Shown: in pieces, positions 23,201 through 36,644 of the stretch | Layout: each line of letters starts with the position of its first letter | Numbering within the stretch: the stretch's first letter is position 1 | Origin: Microcebus murinus | Taxonomy: Eukaryota; Chordata; Mammalia; Primates; Cheirogaleidae | Length of the DNA stretch: 64,000 bases | Direction: 5' to 3' | Assembly: GCF_040939455.1 (NCBI RefSeq) | Contig: NC_134104.1 | Span: 142,450,501-142,514,500 of the forward strand | Notes under the pieces: generated by a model | Seen by the model: only the letters and a program-made list of their open reading frames with translations | The model's database searches: none | What the model was told of the DNA's origin: nothing | Position numbers and translations under genes: made by a program

Positions 23201-25989
23201 CTTTAAATCGAAATTAAATCCAGGAAGGTTTTTTTCTCAATGTGAAAGTCAGGAAAGAGTTACAAAGAAAAGGGTAATTGAATTATAGAAGACAGTTTTC
23301 CTAGAAGCGATCAGCTAAGAGATCTTTTCTAACTGTACATATAACAGAAAAGTCTCAGGACCCTCTTGTTATAGCAGTGTAATGTTTTTCAGGCATTTTA
23401 GGATAGCTGGAGGATTTGCTCAAGCATGAGTTATCTTCTAGTCTTGCTTTGCACAGCTTTGCACTCTGTTGTTAGGAGGCCACAGCTATGACATAATGTG
23501 ACATGGGTTGCTACATTTAAATTGCTGATGTAGGTGCTAGATCTGTAGGAGATGCCGTTGGTGCTCTGTGCAGAGCCCCTTTTCAACTCTATCACACCCA
23601 TCTCTAAGCATCTATGACTCAAAGCTACCACTTTCCCTAGAAAATTGCCCTCAATTAACAGAAGCTGCCTCACTCAGCAGCTCACTGCCCACAGCCATCA
23701 TAAGAAATGGCGCAGGGACAGGAAGTGAGCCATCTAGGGGTGTCATGGTGGGCTGACTCTGTAATGTAATTCATGCTCTTTTGCTCCCTTTGGATCAAGT
23801 AAATTTAGTCTTCAGAAAGCTTCTTCCCCTGTCCTACTCTGCTTCCCTCACTCTCTCTTCAGCTGAAAGCACTCCCAAAATAAAAAGCACATCAACCAGA
23901 ATTCTCATCTCTGTCTCTCCTTTAAGGAAATCCCATCTGAGAGAAGAGCAGACAACAACAAGTTAGAGAAAGACAAGGCAGGATCATGATGAGAAAGAGA
24001 CACTCTTGGCCAGACATCTCAGCATACATTAAAGAATGTTTATTATTCAACCTGATGTTGGCTGTAATACAGCCTCTAAACATAATAGCTTGCTATACTG
24101 TTAGAAAACTGAAAACATTTTATTTGATATTTAAGTTAAAATCAATATATTTGTTTTCTTTACAATTCCTGTACTGAACTTATATAGAGGTTCCTGGCTG
24201 GCCAATGTGGAATATTCTGGTATTCTGATGAGCTACGTCTGGCGCCATGGATTTGAAGGTGTGATACCTTTTCAGAGGGGCTCTCATGGTTTTCAAAGGT
24301 CCCTAACAAAACAGACATTCCCCGAAGACTCCTTTATTCTTATTGAGTTAGCACAATACTTAGTTTGAATTATTTGAAAAAGTATAAAAAACTGACATTT
24401 TTCATTAATAATTTCTAATGACCCACCTGACTGCGAGTACTTTGAGAGGAAAGACTTCATCTCTTTTATTTCCATGTGCCAATATCAAGACTAATTTACA
24501 ATGAACTGAAATTCCTGGGGAAGAAAAAAAGAATGACAGGGTAGAATTAAAAGAACCTTTAAATATTTTCTAATACAAATTTCAGCTAGAAAATGTTTTT
24601 TCAGCAAATTTCTAAATGTTTATCATATATTCTTATATGCTTTCATAAAAATGCTTATCTAGTGGCTACTATGATAATTTTACAGAGAATGCTCAAAGGA
24701 AGCCTTGCTATTCTTCAATTGCAGTATTTAGCTTGAACATCTATAAAAATAAATTCTGCAATTGGCAAAACTTACATAAACTTGGTTAGCTTATTCTAAA
24801 CCTGAGCTAGTACTAACATTAATAATTTGAATGTGATTAAAAATTCCTCACACAAGCCATCAAAAAGCAAGAGCATATTTGAAGAGCTATGTTGCCATAT
24901 CATACTAAATCACTTTGAGAAATTACTCAGAAAAAGTAAAAAACATGTTGATTTCCCAGCAATAGGAACAGATGTGCAGGAGCTGGGAGATACGATTTCA
25001 AAGAATTCTCCCTGGCTGACCGCTGGAGCTGATATCTCAGCGAATAATGTTGTTAAGTGTAATGTGAACAACTTTGAAAAACCTTGGCATATGATTCTTT
25101 ATCTTTACCCAGTAACTTGTGGTTTCTTAAATATTTTGAAAAAAGACATTTATGGCTTTGACAACTATTTTTCTTTGTCATTTTTTCTTTCTCTCTCTCT
25201 TTATTTTGGTAGGGGATGAGAAATTTAGGAGAGAGGGAAATTGTATAAAAACAATTCAAAGAGAGAGAGAAAATAATAATGTTTAGCACTAATTTCTTTT
25301 GATAAATTTAAGATTTGGAGTATTATCTGAGCTTGCTCACTCTTTAAACTTAAGAGACCCTGTATGAATTCTGCTTCCTGAAAGGATTGGTGGTTAGTAA
25401 GACCTGACACTCCTTAATGTTCTACCAGAGCGTGATTAAGGTACAGGATTAATTGTAAACATTTAAAAAATTAAAAAGACAGTATATTTTTTTTTTCTGA
25501 ATGGACTTGATGGTCAATTGTAAAATGACTGTTTTGTAGAAATTTTTACCAAGGTATGCTGGGGAAAAACAATCTGTATGGTGAAAGTAAAAAATTTGTT
25601 TTCACCTTTGCATGTCAGATGTTTTTGTTCTAAAGAGTTTGATGGCATCTTTAAATGATACTTTCTAGATGCATACTTATGTGAATATGCAAAATGACTT
25701 CAGGAATTCTAGATGCAACAGAAATCTGATTTTCAAATCTCTGAGCTTACTTAGAGGGTCACTACAGTCTGGTCATCTCTTAAGGTCAGGGATTACTCTT
25801 ATCCACATAAAGCCATTATTTGCTGCAACGAAGGCCAAAACCTATCATTTAAGTTCCTTGGTAGTCCCTTCAAATAGCTTAACAAACACCAAACCAGTAA
25901 GCGGCAGTGAAAAGCAAGATTAGTGGAAAAAGTAGTATTCTAAGAACTGACTTTGCGTTTTCAACAACGGAAGATGTGAAGAAAGAAAA
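23201..25989. other. Unassigned intergenic sequence
   Basis: No recognisable gene or repeat. The longest open frame (24,827-25,219 plus, 130 codons) has no known motif, and no start context or conserved pattern supports it. Confidence 0.55.
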
Positions 25990-26125
25990 CTAGCATTTAT
26001 TAAATGCTATCTGTGAGGCATTCTACATATCTTTTTAATTTAATCATTCCAGATTTTCTGTGAATTGGGGATTATTTGCTATTTACAGGTATGAAAGTTA
26101 GAATCAAAATAGAATCACTGTGTTA
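25990..26125 (-). repeat. MIR SINE fragment
   Basis: 'agcatttattaaatgctatctgtgaggca' then 'tctttttaatttaatcattc' and 'ttacaggtatgaaagtta' follow the antisense MIR order. A pure A run (26,127-26,142) lies just after it. Confidence 0.65.
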
Positions 26126-26142
26126 CAAAAAAAAAAAAAAAA

Positions 26143-27449
26143 TAGAGTCAGAGAAGGCCATAAAGAAGAGAGAGTTCTCATGTATAAATACCTGATAATA
26201 AAAACTATCACAAAAGATTCTAGAAAACACTAAAACCTTTCACAATGACCATTGCAACCTTACACAAAAAATACCTCTGCAAGGACATCTGCCCAGCACT
26301 GCCTGGCCGACCTCAGCCTGGCATCACCCTGGTTATTGATCGGTGTAGCTAAGGATACTTATCTCAAAACCATTATGTAATCCTCTTCACTTTTTCTTTA
26401 AAAACCTTTGTTTTCCATTACCTCCCTGGATAAGCACATAGTTTATTGTGGCATGCATATTCCCATTACAATGCCCTATTCTTAAACAGAAGTATCATTT
26501 TCTTTCACATACCCCTTCTATGTTTGTTATTTAGTTTGCTACAAATTATGATTCTACTAAATAGTGAAGGTATTGCTTCCATATTAAAAATAAAATAAAA
26601 TTTGTCCCAAAAGGCCACATATTCCACCTTTCGCCATCAATTTGAAAAAGAATATATGGTAGTTAAAATGGAATTTTCCTCTACATATACGTCGCTACCA
26701 CAAAATGGATGACAAAGCATTGCTTTTGGTTTATTATCTTGGGCCTGTTTCAAGCAAAACTCTGAGACAAATGATGTTTATTTTCATATATTTAGATTTT
26801 TACACTCTCCCACTTTCTCATTCTTGTTTCCTTTCTTTTCCCCTTAAGGAGCGGATCTCTCAACATCATTTACTGTTGAAAGCTTTTGCACTTCAAGCCT
26901 TTCTTTCAGTTGTGCCAAACAATTGTTTCCGTTTAAGTACTTGGAGATTTTTAGCCATCCCGGGGGAATATTTGTGGAGTGGAATTGCCTTTGTAATTAT
27001 ATAAAATAACATCTTGAGGCCAAGTATGGGGTACTACAACCAGATTCTAGAAGGTTTGCAGCAGACACAGAGAAAAGGCTGTGCAAACTTCACCCAGCTG
27101 CTGCAGTGGTTTGTTTGTCCTTCCCTCAATCTTTCATCAGAGCCAACACTACCAACCTTCAACCCGCTGTTCGGGCCCCAAAGCCTCATGTTGTTTGCTC
27201 TCCTGGGAGATTTCACACACTCAAATGTTGCAGCGCACGCAATGCTTTATGTCTTTACACTTCTAAGTTATCTTCATCCCAGTGAGTACTAATTGTAATA
27301 GTACACAAATACAAACAGCGCTTATTGTACTCAGTAATGGAAAGGGACTTGACATCACATAATCAAATTTCTTCAATACTCTCGGTTTTGTCTTATCAAC
27401 CAGTTGTGTTGATGCCATGTGGGGAACTGGTATTGAGCAGAATTCATCA
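26143..27449. other. Unassigned sequence with a possible LTR fragment
   Basis: Around 26,280-26,420, 'ctggcatcaccctggttatt' followed by 'cttcactttttctttaaaaa' has the look of an LTR U3/R region, but I see no ends or partner. 26,705-27,292 has several overlapping short open frames with no recognisable protein. Confidence 0.35.
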
Positions 27450-27625
27450 TAGACTAATAAAGACCCAAGGTAGGTAGTATTATCTCAATTCTCCAGATGA
27501 AACTGAGGCATGAAAAGGTTAAGAAATTTGTACAAGGTCATGGAACTGGTAAGTGAAACAGTCAAAACTTAAACCCAGGTGATTTGGCTATAAAATGTCC
27601 TTTCCTAACGACCATCTGTGTCCCT
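27450..27625 (-). repeat. MIR SINE
   Basis: 'ccagatgaaactgaggcatg' followed by 'aaaaggttaagaaatttgta' and 'caaggtcatggaactggtaa' is the antisense MIR core. Confidence 0.85.
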
Positions 27626-29299
27626 GTCATTCTGCGACTACACAGCAAATTTGGAAGCAGCTACTTCTGTTCAGCTGAAATCATCTAGTACTCCATTAAA
27701 ATATAATAGGAAATTCTAACATTTTATAATTTTTATTCCAAATTTAATTCACACTTTAAAAAATAGTCTATTTTACCTTCTGTTGACCACAGACCTAACA
27801 GAAAGGCATTACATCAGAATCCTGGCAGTTACCTGAATGGTGCGTCCACATGTTAATGCCACATGCTTTCCTTTGGCTGGGGAGATCTGAAGAAGTTTAG
27901 CATCAGAGGTGAAGGAAGGACTTTGTCCCTCCTAAGCCCTCCCCTGACTGACCCTCCATTTGCTGGATTAGCATTTGTGTTCCAATATCTACCTGCATCA
28001 TCTTCATCACCAATATCCATCATCTCGTTTTTCCCTTAAAAATCTATGTAACTAACATTGAGGTTGCAGGGCGTCCAGTACAATTAGTTTTCTTGGCCAG
28101 TTGGCTCAGTGTCCTAAAGAATTTCAAGCTTTGCATCTTTGTGGCCCATACTGAAGGGGACTTGGGATTGTCAAGGATTTGTGTTGCAGGGCAGTGGTGT
28201 GCCACCTGTTCTTCTGTAAGCAAACACACTCATAGGAGGACCTGGGAAGAAGACTCGATCCATTCTTCACTTTAGAAACACGACAACAGAACCTGAGCTG
28301 CACAGAATCATGGTGTCTCTGAAGACTCGACGTGCTACCATAAAGTACACATCATTTAACAACTTGCCTTTTAACTGAAAAAGAAATAAAAAGCCCATTT
28401 ACATGTGTATAAGTATTGATGAAGCTCATTCTTTGAAGTCAAAGCCTGTTATGTCACATAGCATGAGTATGTCATTATTTAATTAGCTTTTCTCCTATTA
28501 AGACATTTAACACTATGGTGCTCAAAGAGTGGTGGTATTCACCAGGGATTCAAAGGTCGGGTTGGGGTAGACCTACATAGGAGGTGCATTGAAAAATGCA
28601 TCCACAATGACTAGGCATTTGTTGTTTATGTAGTAGTTAATGTCTTTTCTGATAGTTAAATCTCTTTTACCAGTTTGTAATCTGACCAGTTTGCAATGAT
28701 GACTGTTTTCTCTATAGCCCTAGGCTAAGAGAGGGGCAGTAGTTTATTTGAATACCAAAATTCTTCCCATATTAAGCTCATTTACAGACCTGAACTTCCA
28801 TTACTATCCAGGGAAACTAGGCCAGAAATTCTCTGCAATGCTAATGGGAGCTATGAATTTGAATTTTCATTGAAGTAATAAGGCCATGTGTTTTAAACAC
28901 TAGTAACATTCTGTGGTGAGGGCAATTGAAAGGCATTCACTTTAAAAACACGTTAAAATGCTTAATATTTATTAAAGCATCTTCCTATACATGAGATGGT
29001 TCTAGGTCCACACAATTAAGCAAAGTTTAATCAAACACTTGATCTTGTTTTTCAGACAGTTTGGCATTTAAGTAAGACAACATAGATAATAAATCTTATA
29101 AAATGCTAATGGAAAGAGAGGAGTACTCATGTTTACACGCAGGCATATATATGTACAAAGCATGGGAAGATGTGCTTAACAATGGAATACAAAATAAAAG
29201 GCATAGAAAGGAAAGGAGTAAATATCAGGGAGTCAGAACAAAATCCCTACTAACTAGTAATTCCCATTAGCAAATCTCTTAGTCTAGTAAAGGCCCCAG
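27626..29299. other. Unassigned intergenic sequence
   Basis: I see no gene, RNA or clear repeat. Short open frames near 28,044-28,275 lie on both strands and are uninformative. Confidence 0.55.
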
Positions 29300-29402
29300 T
29301 TGCCACTTATGGTGTTTGTAATGTGCCAAGCAGCATCATCTTAAATGCATCCATATATTAATTTACTTAGGCTTTATGACAACCAACAAGGTGGGAAATA
29401 TT
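29300..29402 (-). repeat. MIR SINE fragment
   Basis: 'taatgtgccaagcagcatca' followed by 'ttaggctttatgacaaccaa' and 'caaggtgggaaatatta' matches the antisense MIR left part, then stops at a T run. Confidence 0.7.
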
Positions 29403-29875
29403 AATTTTTTTTTTTTTGGCCTACACCACATTCAATCAGCACATCTACTTTTGGTGTATGCCACCAGTCCCTCCTCACACATATGTGCTATGGTGTCTCT
29501 CTGCTTTCTTGCCTTTGAGACTGTCCTTGAAGCCGTAGAAAGCCACTCAGTCAACATGCGGATGCAGATTGGGAGCATCCCTCAAACAGGAGTCAGTGAA
29601 TATGGATAAATACCTCAGCTTTCCTGTCCTTGGATGTGTCATTTTGAGATGTATTCTGTGTGGTTCCTCGGACAATCTGCAGGGGGTTTGAGCTCTAGTT
29701 GTCCACTACAGAAACTAACCCAGGGAAGCACCTTCTGCTGCTTTTTCTTCCTTCACTGTTTCATTACTTTCCTCACTTTGCTTTCTGTGATTACTTCTCC
29801 CTGAAACTAACTGCACCCAACTCGTGTCTCAGGGTTTCACTGTTTGTGAAGAACCCAAACTAAGGTAGAAACAAA
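29403..29875 (+). repeat. Possible LTR fragment
   Basis: The right end 'cccaactcgtgtctcagggt' with 'gaagaacccaaactaagg' resembles the 3' end of an ERVL-type LTR. The left part is unassigned. From 29,876 to 30,384 I see nothing recognisable. Confidence 0.3.
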
Positions 29876-30384
29876 ATTTAAAAATGACATTACAAACATT
29901 TAAGAGCATGATCAAAATCACCTACTGAAATGATTAGAATCCAAATTGGGCCCAGATCTTCTAGCATTAAGCAATAACAAATCTCTCAACATCAAGGTTT
30001 TCATTATTTAATTGTTACAGAGAAATAAAATACATATAGATCCAACTATCAAATTCTATTATTTTAATTTGTAACTTCTTATGATTAAAGAAGGAAAGAA
30101 ATATTTTCTTATAAGAATTTAACACCTAGGACATTGGATATTGTGGGGCAGAAAAGTTCTCACATTTCCCTATGATTTAGTAAAGGAATATCCTCATATT
30201 TTTATTTGACTGTCTTATTTCAAGAGATGATGCATTGAAAGACCCTATTTTTAAGGTTCATAAAAACAATATTCTTTGTGTTCATTCTCTGACTCTTCGT
30301 TAAGGTTCTTCCTCTCAGATTTATGAGGACGTAGTATGACAATTATAGACTACGTTAGTGTAGTCTTTTATTGTTTAGACTGCC

Positions 30385-30550
30385 TACACATACGTTATTT
30401 CATTTAACTGTAGCAACAAACTTATGAGGTATGTGGAGTCATTTTACAAATAAGCAAACTCAATTGCAGTGATTGAGACTTGCCCACACAAATGTACTTA
30501 CCAAGTGCAAATCCAGGTCTTCTCATAAATCCAAGTCAGGCCTTTCCCTA
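30385..30550 (-). repeat. MIR SINE
   Basis: 'cttatgaggtatgtggagtc', 'attttacaaataagcaaact' and 'gacttgcccacacaaatgta' follow the antisense MIR core. The sequence from 30,551 to 31,309 is unassigned. Confidence 0.8.
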
Positions 30551-31309
30551 CTTTAGCCACAGTCATTCATGAAGTCTTTGACTACAGCCAATATTGAGGA
30601 AAACAGTTAACAATGGACTCTGAGTGGGCCATTTGGAAAGATGATTTAACCAAGTTTATAGATAGCTGCTTCCCATTAATTGGCATCTTTTTTTCTCTAC
30701 ATTTCCAAACAATGTGTAGATGCAAAGAGAAGAATGTTTCTCATAGAAATTATAGCAAAGGGACATAGTGCTGTAACATCAAGTTCTCAAATTGTAGACA
30801 GTGGTGGGAATAGACAATTAATTATTCAATTTCTCCACTACTAATTCCTACCACTCACATTTCCTCAATCTCTTGACCCTAAATGTGCTTATCTTTAAAG
30901 TGGGAGTTATAACACTATCAAATAAGAACATAACTACTTGCTCTTAAACCACAAAATAGAGTCAAATCATAAATTGTTCTATGTTGTTATCTCTTGCTAA
31001 TTTCAAGCTGCTGTTTTTCAATAAACTTGAAAAGGGGAAGACAAAAATCTATGTAAGACTATTTAGCATTTGCCCTTTCTTAAAATTCAGGGAAAACGTT
31101 GTTTAATTAGTCTTTCAATCCAAGTAGTTGCAGAGGGCAAGGTCTTCTATGTTCATGTTTTCACCCCACTTGAGGAACAATAAATCCTCTAAATCTGCAT
31201 GACATTTTTATGTGTTTCTAACAAGTCACAAATACTTTGCTTTTCTATCTACCTGATCCGCAATGTCTCAGGCTCTGCCCTGGTCTGTTGACACTGTCTC
31301 TATCCTCTC

Positions 31310-32185
31310 TGCAAGTTTTTATTCTTTTATTTATTTTTTTATTGTGGAAAAATGCATAACATAAAATGTCTCATCTTAACTATTTATAAGTGTACAGTGT
31401 TAAGTAGTGTTAAGTATATTCACATTATTGCACAATCAATGTTCAGAATTTTTTTCATTTTATAAAACTACAATGCAATACTCATTAAACAACAACTCCT
31501 CATTTTTCCCTTCTTTCAGCCCCTGGCAACCATCATTTTACTCCCTGTGTCTATGAATTTGACCATTCTAGATACTGCTTATAACTGGAATCAAATAGCA
31601 TTTGCCTTTTTGTGACTGGGTTATTTTATTTAGCATAATGTCCTCGAGGTTCATCCATGTTGTACTATGTGTCAGAACTTCCTATATTTTAAGGCTAAAT
31701 GATATTCCACTGTACATATATGCTGCATTTTCTTTATCTATTCGTCCATAATGAACAGGGGTTGCTTCCTCTTCTTGGCCATTTTGAATAGTGCTGCTAT
31801 GAATGTGTATATGTAAATATCTCTTTAAGATCTTGCTTTCATTTTTTAAATATATATCCAGAAGTGCTGAATCATATAGTATCCATTTTTAATTTCTTGG
31901 TGAACTGCCATATTGTTTTCCATAACAGCTGCACCATTTTTGATTCCCATCAATAATGCACAAGTGTTATTATTTTGCCCCATCCATATTATTTTGTGGG
32001 TTTTGTTTGGTTGGTTTTAGGTTTTTTTTATGCTATTTTAATGGGTGTGATGTTATCCTTATTGTGGTTTTGATTTGAAGTTCCATGATGATTAATGATG
32101 TTTAGCATCTTTTCAAATATTTGTAGGCTATTTGTATACCATCTTTGGGGAAACTTCAGTTCAAGTCCTCTTTCCCGTTTTAAAA
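31310..32185 (-). mobile_element. Old L1 (L1M-type) 3' part
   Basis: On the plus strand: 'cccctggcaaccatcatttt', 'ttcatccatgttgtactatg', 'ctgctatgaatgtgtatatg', 'gaactgccatattgttttcc' and 'cttattgtggttttgatttg'. This is the antisense of the L1 ORF2 end and 3' UTR. Highly decayed, with no open frame. It ends near 'tttcccgttttaaaa'. Confidence 0.85.
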
Positions 32186-32294
32186 CATCTATAGAAAGCT
32201 TCATAAATTTATGTGTCTTCTGCACATGGACTATGTTAATCTCTATATCTTTCTAATTTTAGAATATGTGCTACCAAAGCCAGCACCAAATTTG

Positions 32295-32412
32295 CTGATT
32301 CATTAATGAATTCATTCATTATTAATTCATTCATTATTAATTCATAATTATGAATTCATTCATTAATGAATTCATTCATTCATTAATGAATTTTCAGTGT
32401 TTCATTAATGCA
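32295..32412. repeat. ATTCATT-type imperfect repeat with palindromes
   Basis: Iterated 'attcattcatt' units, interleaved with self-complementary 'ttcattaatgaa' (three times) and 'attcataattatgaat'. It can fold on either strand. Confidence 0.8.
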
Positions 32413-32994
32413 TCTTCCTCTTCTTGACAATTCCTTCACTGTCCACATACAGTCACCCAACACTTTCCCCCTAAAAAATATAGAAGAATATTTGTATATA
32501 TTCATGAAACTTATTTTTCGCTTATGTTCAAGTCATCGGTCCTTTCTATTGTTTGATCATTGATAGTCTTTGGCTTTTGTTTTGTTTTGTACCTGTTCAT
32601 GTCACTACGTTTGGGGAATTTTAAGATCTGGCTTAATGCTACCACCTTAAACAGCCTGATAGATGTGGAGATGAGTAAGAAGCAGTATTTCAACCTTGCA
32701 TTGAAAGGGTACATACATCTTGCTCCTTTTTTTTTTCCCTTTTTAATCTTAAGTTCTTAATTTTCTCACCATTGATGTAAAAATCATTTATGCTTACACT
32801 GCAACCAACATAAATCATTAACACACAAAAGAATAGTAAACAGCCTTTAATCAATATTACTTTCTTCTATGAGACACAGTGGAAATGAAAGGATACAGTT
32901 TATCCTCGATTGGAAGTTTCACAAACATTTAGCCTGGACCTCATCTCTTCACAGTAATTACTTTGCTCCAACCACACAGATCTCCTTTATGTTT

Positions 32995-33350
32995 TCAGGA
33001 CGTATTAAGGTCCTTTCTTCCTCAAGAACTTTGCCCATCTTGTTCTTTTTCATCCCTCAAGTCTCAGCTTGTTGCCATCTCCTCAGAAAGTCGTTTCCTA
33101 CACCTAACCCAAGGACACTGCCTTCTGACAGTCACTTTCTAATATTTCATCTGCCTAATTTTGTTCACGATGCGAATCATGTTATGAAACTATCTTACTT
33201 ATTATTTACTTGCATGCTTTTTTTATTGTCAGCCATCCCTTGCCCATCCCCAAGTCAAATATATGTCCCATGACTGCAAAGGCCTGTTTCATTTGTTCAC
33301 CTCTATATCCCCAGTGCCTGAAACAGTGCCTGGGCGATAGTTTGCTGACT
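32995..33350 (+). repeat. L2-type LINE 3' region
   Basis: 'ttgccatctcctcagaaagt' with 'cgtttcctacacctaaccc', then 'tctatatccccagtgcctga' and 'aacagtgcctgggcgatag', matches the L2 3' end over about 350 bp. Confidence 0.75.
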
Positions 33351-33644
33351 GCTAGTGTAGGTCATGTGTTCTCAACTTTGGCATCAAAGCATACTTGCAT
33401 GTTGATTCAAGTGCAAGTGTTCACTTAAAAAATGTGTTAATTATAAAAAAGAGCCAAAGATAAAATTTGGTTTACTTTAAAATGTAGACATTATTAAAAT
33501 AAAAGTAAGAGAAAATTCCGGATGTTCTCCATAGTACTATGACTCTCATTCACTCCAAAGCTTCCGTGAAAATAGAAATATTGGCATTAACAATAATAGG
33601 TATTAGTGGAAGTACATTTTTTATATCATCTTTAGTGCATAGCA

Positions 33645-33800
33645 GTGGTTCTCACACTTGACATGCATCAGAATCACTAGGAATTACTGGAATGCACCCA
33701 CAGATTACTGATCCAGGAGGTCTAAGGTGTGCCTGAGAATTTCAGGCCTAGTTCCAGATCATGCTCTTGCTGGTGGTGTAGAGACTGAAGAAGTAAAGAG
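33645..33800 (+). mobile_element. MER5-type hAT DNA transposon fragment
   Basis: Begins with the hAT-Charlie end 'cagtggttctcacacttgac', continues 'atcagaatcactaggaatta' and 'gtctaaggtgtgcctgagaa'. The right terminal repeat is not evident. Confidence 0.7.
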
Positions 33801-35224
33801 AAAAGTCTACCAACAGAGGTACACATTAAGATGCAATGAGGTGAGGGGATAGAAGTGAGAAACAAAGGACTATATGTGGTGTGGTCTGTGGAAATGGTAA
33901 GTAGAACACAAAGGAGAAGGAATTATCCATAATTATAGCATAAGTAGAAATTAAAGACCAATGAAGTATACAGATAAGGAAAAACAGGAGTCGTATCTGA
34001 GGAAACTAGGTGAGTGATAAATTCACTAACTGAAATAAGGTATGTGAGGAGCAGATTTAAAGATAAGATTATATATCGTCATCTGAATATGCCGTTTGTA
34101 CTGCCTGCTTCAATCCAAATGGGGATCATCTAGGAGAACTTTGGAAGAATAAGTGGGAGCTCAGGAGCAATATCTGGGACCAAGCTATATACTTTTAATA
34201 GTAATTGGCATATGTGTAGACATTCAAGCCATGGAAAAATGATGAAATAGCCTTTTGGGGATGTGTAGAACAAGAATAGAAGAAATTCTCAGGAATTCTA
34301 AACTATGCCAGCCTAACTGAATTTCCTTCTGTAAAAGAAGTGCTAGACTGGATGATCATGCAAATTTGGTGGTTGATGTATAGAAGCATTTGATTAAATG
34401 TTGCAGTTAGCAGTATATTTTCTGATATTTTAGTGGATGAAATGAGCCACACACTTTGACAATGTATAGGGTTAATACTTAGTTTCATTAGGTCATTAAA
34501 TATGAAATGTTTGATTTTGAATCAAAAGTGTAGTTTATTATATCTCAAATAAGAGGCAGTACAATTAATCAAAGTAGGCGCCTAAACTATTGACAGAGTT
34601 TTGCCATCTTACTGGTAACTTGTATGTTCATTAGCCACATCTTTCCCAAACAATTAATTGATATTTCAAACTGTCTACACTGCATTGGTTCCACAACAGA
34701 ACTCATATTCAGAAATAACACAAATTTTTGACTTATCCATAGTTTCACAAAAATTGCTGTAAGAGAAAATTTGAAAGATAATCATGAGCCAAACCATGCG
34801 TTTGAAAGATTGAGGATGAACCTTCACAATAAACAAAAAAACAGGAAGTGTTGAAGTGAAATGTCAAAGATATCAACTATCAAACTTAATACTTAAGTCA
34901 GGCTCATACTTAATAACCTAAATATAAATGTAGAAGAGCATGTCTAATAATGTACCATCAATCTCTTCCCTTAGCTTCATTCCATCAAGAGATGTGCAAT
35001 TTTAATTAATGCTTTTGACATAAAACTGGAGGAAATATGTTGAATTAGAAAATATTTATACTAAAATGAAATGAAAGGATAAATCTTAAATCTTACCAGA
35101 TTAATTTTTTAAAAAACTAATAGTTCTCACATGTTTTTTGAAAAAAAAGTGCCAAAAAAGTAGATAGAAAAGAAGGAAGAAAAAATTAAGAATGAACGGA
35201 ATTAACAAGTGTTAAACACCAAAA
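33801..35224. other. Unassigned AT-rich sequence
   Basis: No gene or repeat recognised. Confidence 0.55.
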
Positions 35225-35720
35225 TGGGGGACATCAATTTAAAAGTTTAAGTAATTTAATCAAGTGTAAATGATCCAAACTTTACAATTAAAAGTCAGAG
35301 AACTTCAGTCTGAATTAAAAAATTCAAGACTGAACTCTATGCTGTCTGTATAATAAGTTGAAAACAAAAGGATAGAAAAAGATATGACATACATGTTAAA
35401 ACAGTAGACTTTAGGATAAAATGATTATCAAAAATAAAGATATTCTATAGTGATAAAAACGGAAGTTCACCAGAAAAATATAATAATCGTAAATGTTTAC
35501 ATTATCTAATAAGAATGCTTCAACATATATAAAGTAGAAACTACCCAAATCAAAGGAAGAAATAGAAAAATCTACAATTAAACTTAATGGTCTTAATTCC
35601 TCTTGTTCAGTAATTAGTAGAATAGCTGGACAAACAATTCAGTAAGTAGATATATTTGAACTGCACAATCAGCTTGGACTAATTGACATTTAAAGAATCT
35701 CTTCTTTAAAAAGCAAAAGC
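35225..35720 (+). mobile_element. Old L1 ORF2 fragment, plus strand
   Basis: 'aaatgatccaaactttacaa' with 'ttaaaagtcagagaacttca', then 'gcacaatcagcttggactaattgacatt', matches the order of the old L1 ORF2 endonuclease region. Heavily decayed. Confidence 0.6.
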
Positions 35721-36585
35721 TTTAAGCTCTTGGGTGAAAGGCAGCAAACCTCCAAGAGAGGTTCTTCCACATTTATTATTCTTCCAGGCATATCAGAAAT
35801 TGGTATTGGGGTATGTGTCGTCTTTGGGACCTATGCATCTTTTTGTAGCTCACTTCCTACTGCGGTTTATTTTAAGACTTGCCAAAAAATAACATAATTT
35901 TTAGATAAGGCTAGTGTTCTTTGACAATTTAATTTCCTTAAAACCTTATTAGGTTTCTGATTTATTTACTTCTAGTCAGTTTCATGGATGAGTAGCCACA
36001 CCAAACATTCTTTTTGAAGTAATTCTTAGGTAGTCTTTATTCCCTTGCTTTCTGGCTCTGTTATACGGCTTAACTTAACAGTAGCTTAGATACCTTGAGG
36101 AGATGAGGCCTGAATAGGGCATATTCCAAATCCGATCACTGTATTGAAATAAGAAATCTCATCTTGTCTTTGCCAATAAAACAGTATTTTAAATTCTATC
36201 TCCTGCTATTTAGGGACTAGAAGCTGTCAATTTTTCTAATCTTGCAAGTTTCAAATATCTGTCTTCTCTTTATCCTTGAATTTCTGCTTGTAAACTGCCT
36301 TTCTCTTCTCTTTCTTATGTGTTGCTTAACAGATCCAATAATAACGCATATTTAAAAGATCTTTTTCAACCTTTTTTGCCCAGCTCAGTAATCATTTGAT
36401 TTGTCTCCCAACTTATTTCAGGCAAGAGATTTACCAAATATTTCGCATGTGAATGACACAGATCAAGAGCTATTTATCTTGTTTTATGTGTTGTAATCCT
36501 CCATTCAATCACTGGGCCAATGTAGCATATTAATAGCTTTTCTTCAATGGATTTCCAATTTTAGTATCAATTTATGTATTAATAT
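35721..36585. other. Unassigned AT-rich sequence
   Basis: Nothing recognised. Confidence 0.5.
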
Positions 36586-36644
36586 CTATGTATTCTAGCC
36601 CAGTTGACAAGAGTGAGACCCTGTCTCAAAAAAAACTATGTATT
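36586..36644 (+). mobile_element. 41-bp Alu/FLAM 3' stub with target-site duplication
   Basis: The insert at 36,595-36,635 contains 'gagtgagaccctgtctcaaa', the 3' end of Alu/FLAM elements, with a short A tail. It is flanked by 'CTATGTATT' at 36,586-36,594 and 36,636-36,644. Confidence 0.8.

Noticed and set aside
32295..32412. CRISPR-like repeated pattern
   Set aside because: Contiguous simple-sequence repeat without spacers, in a mammalian genome.
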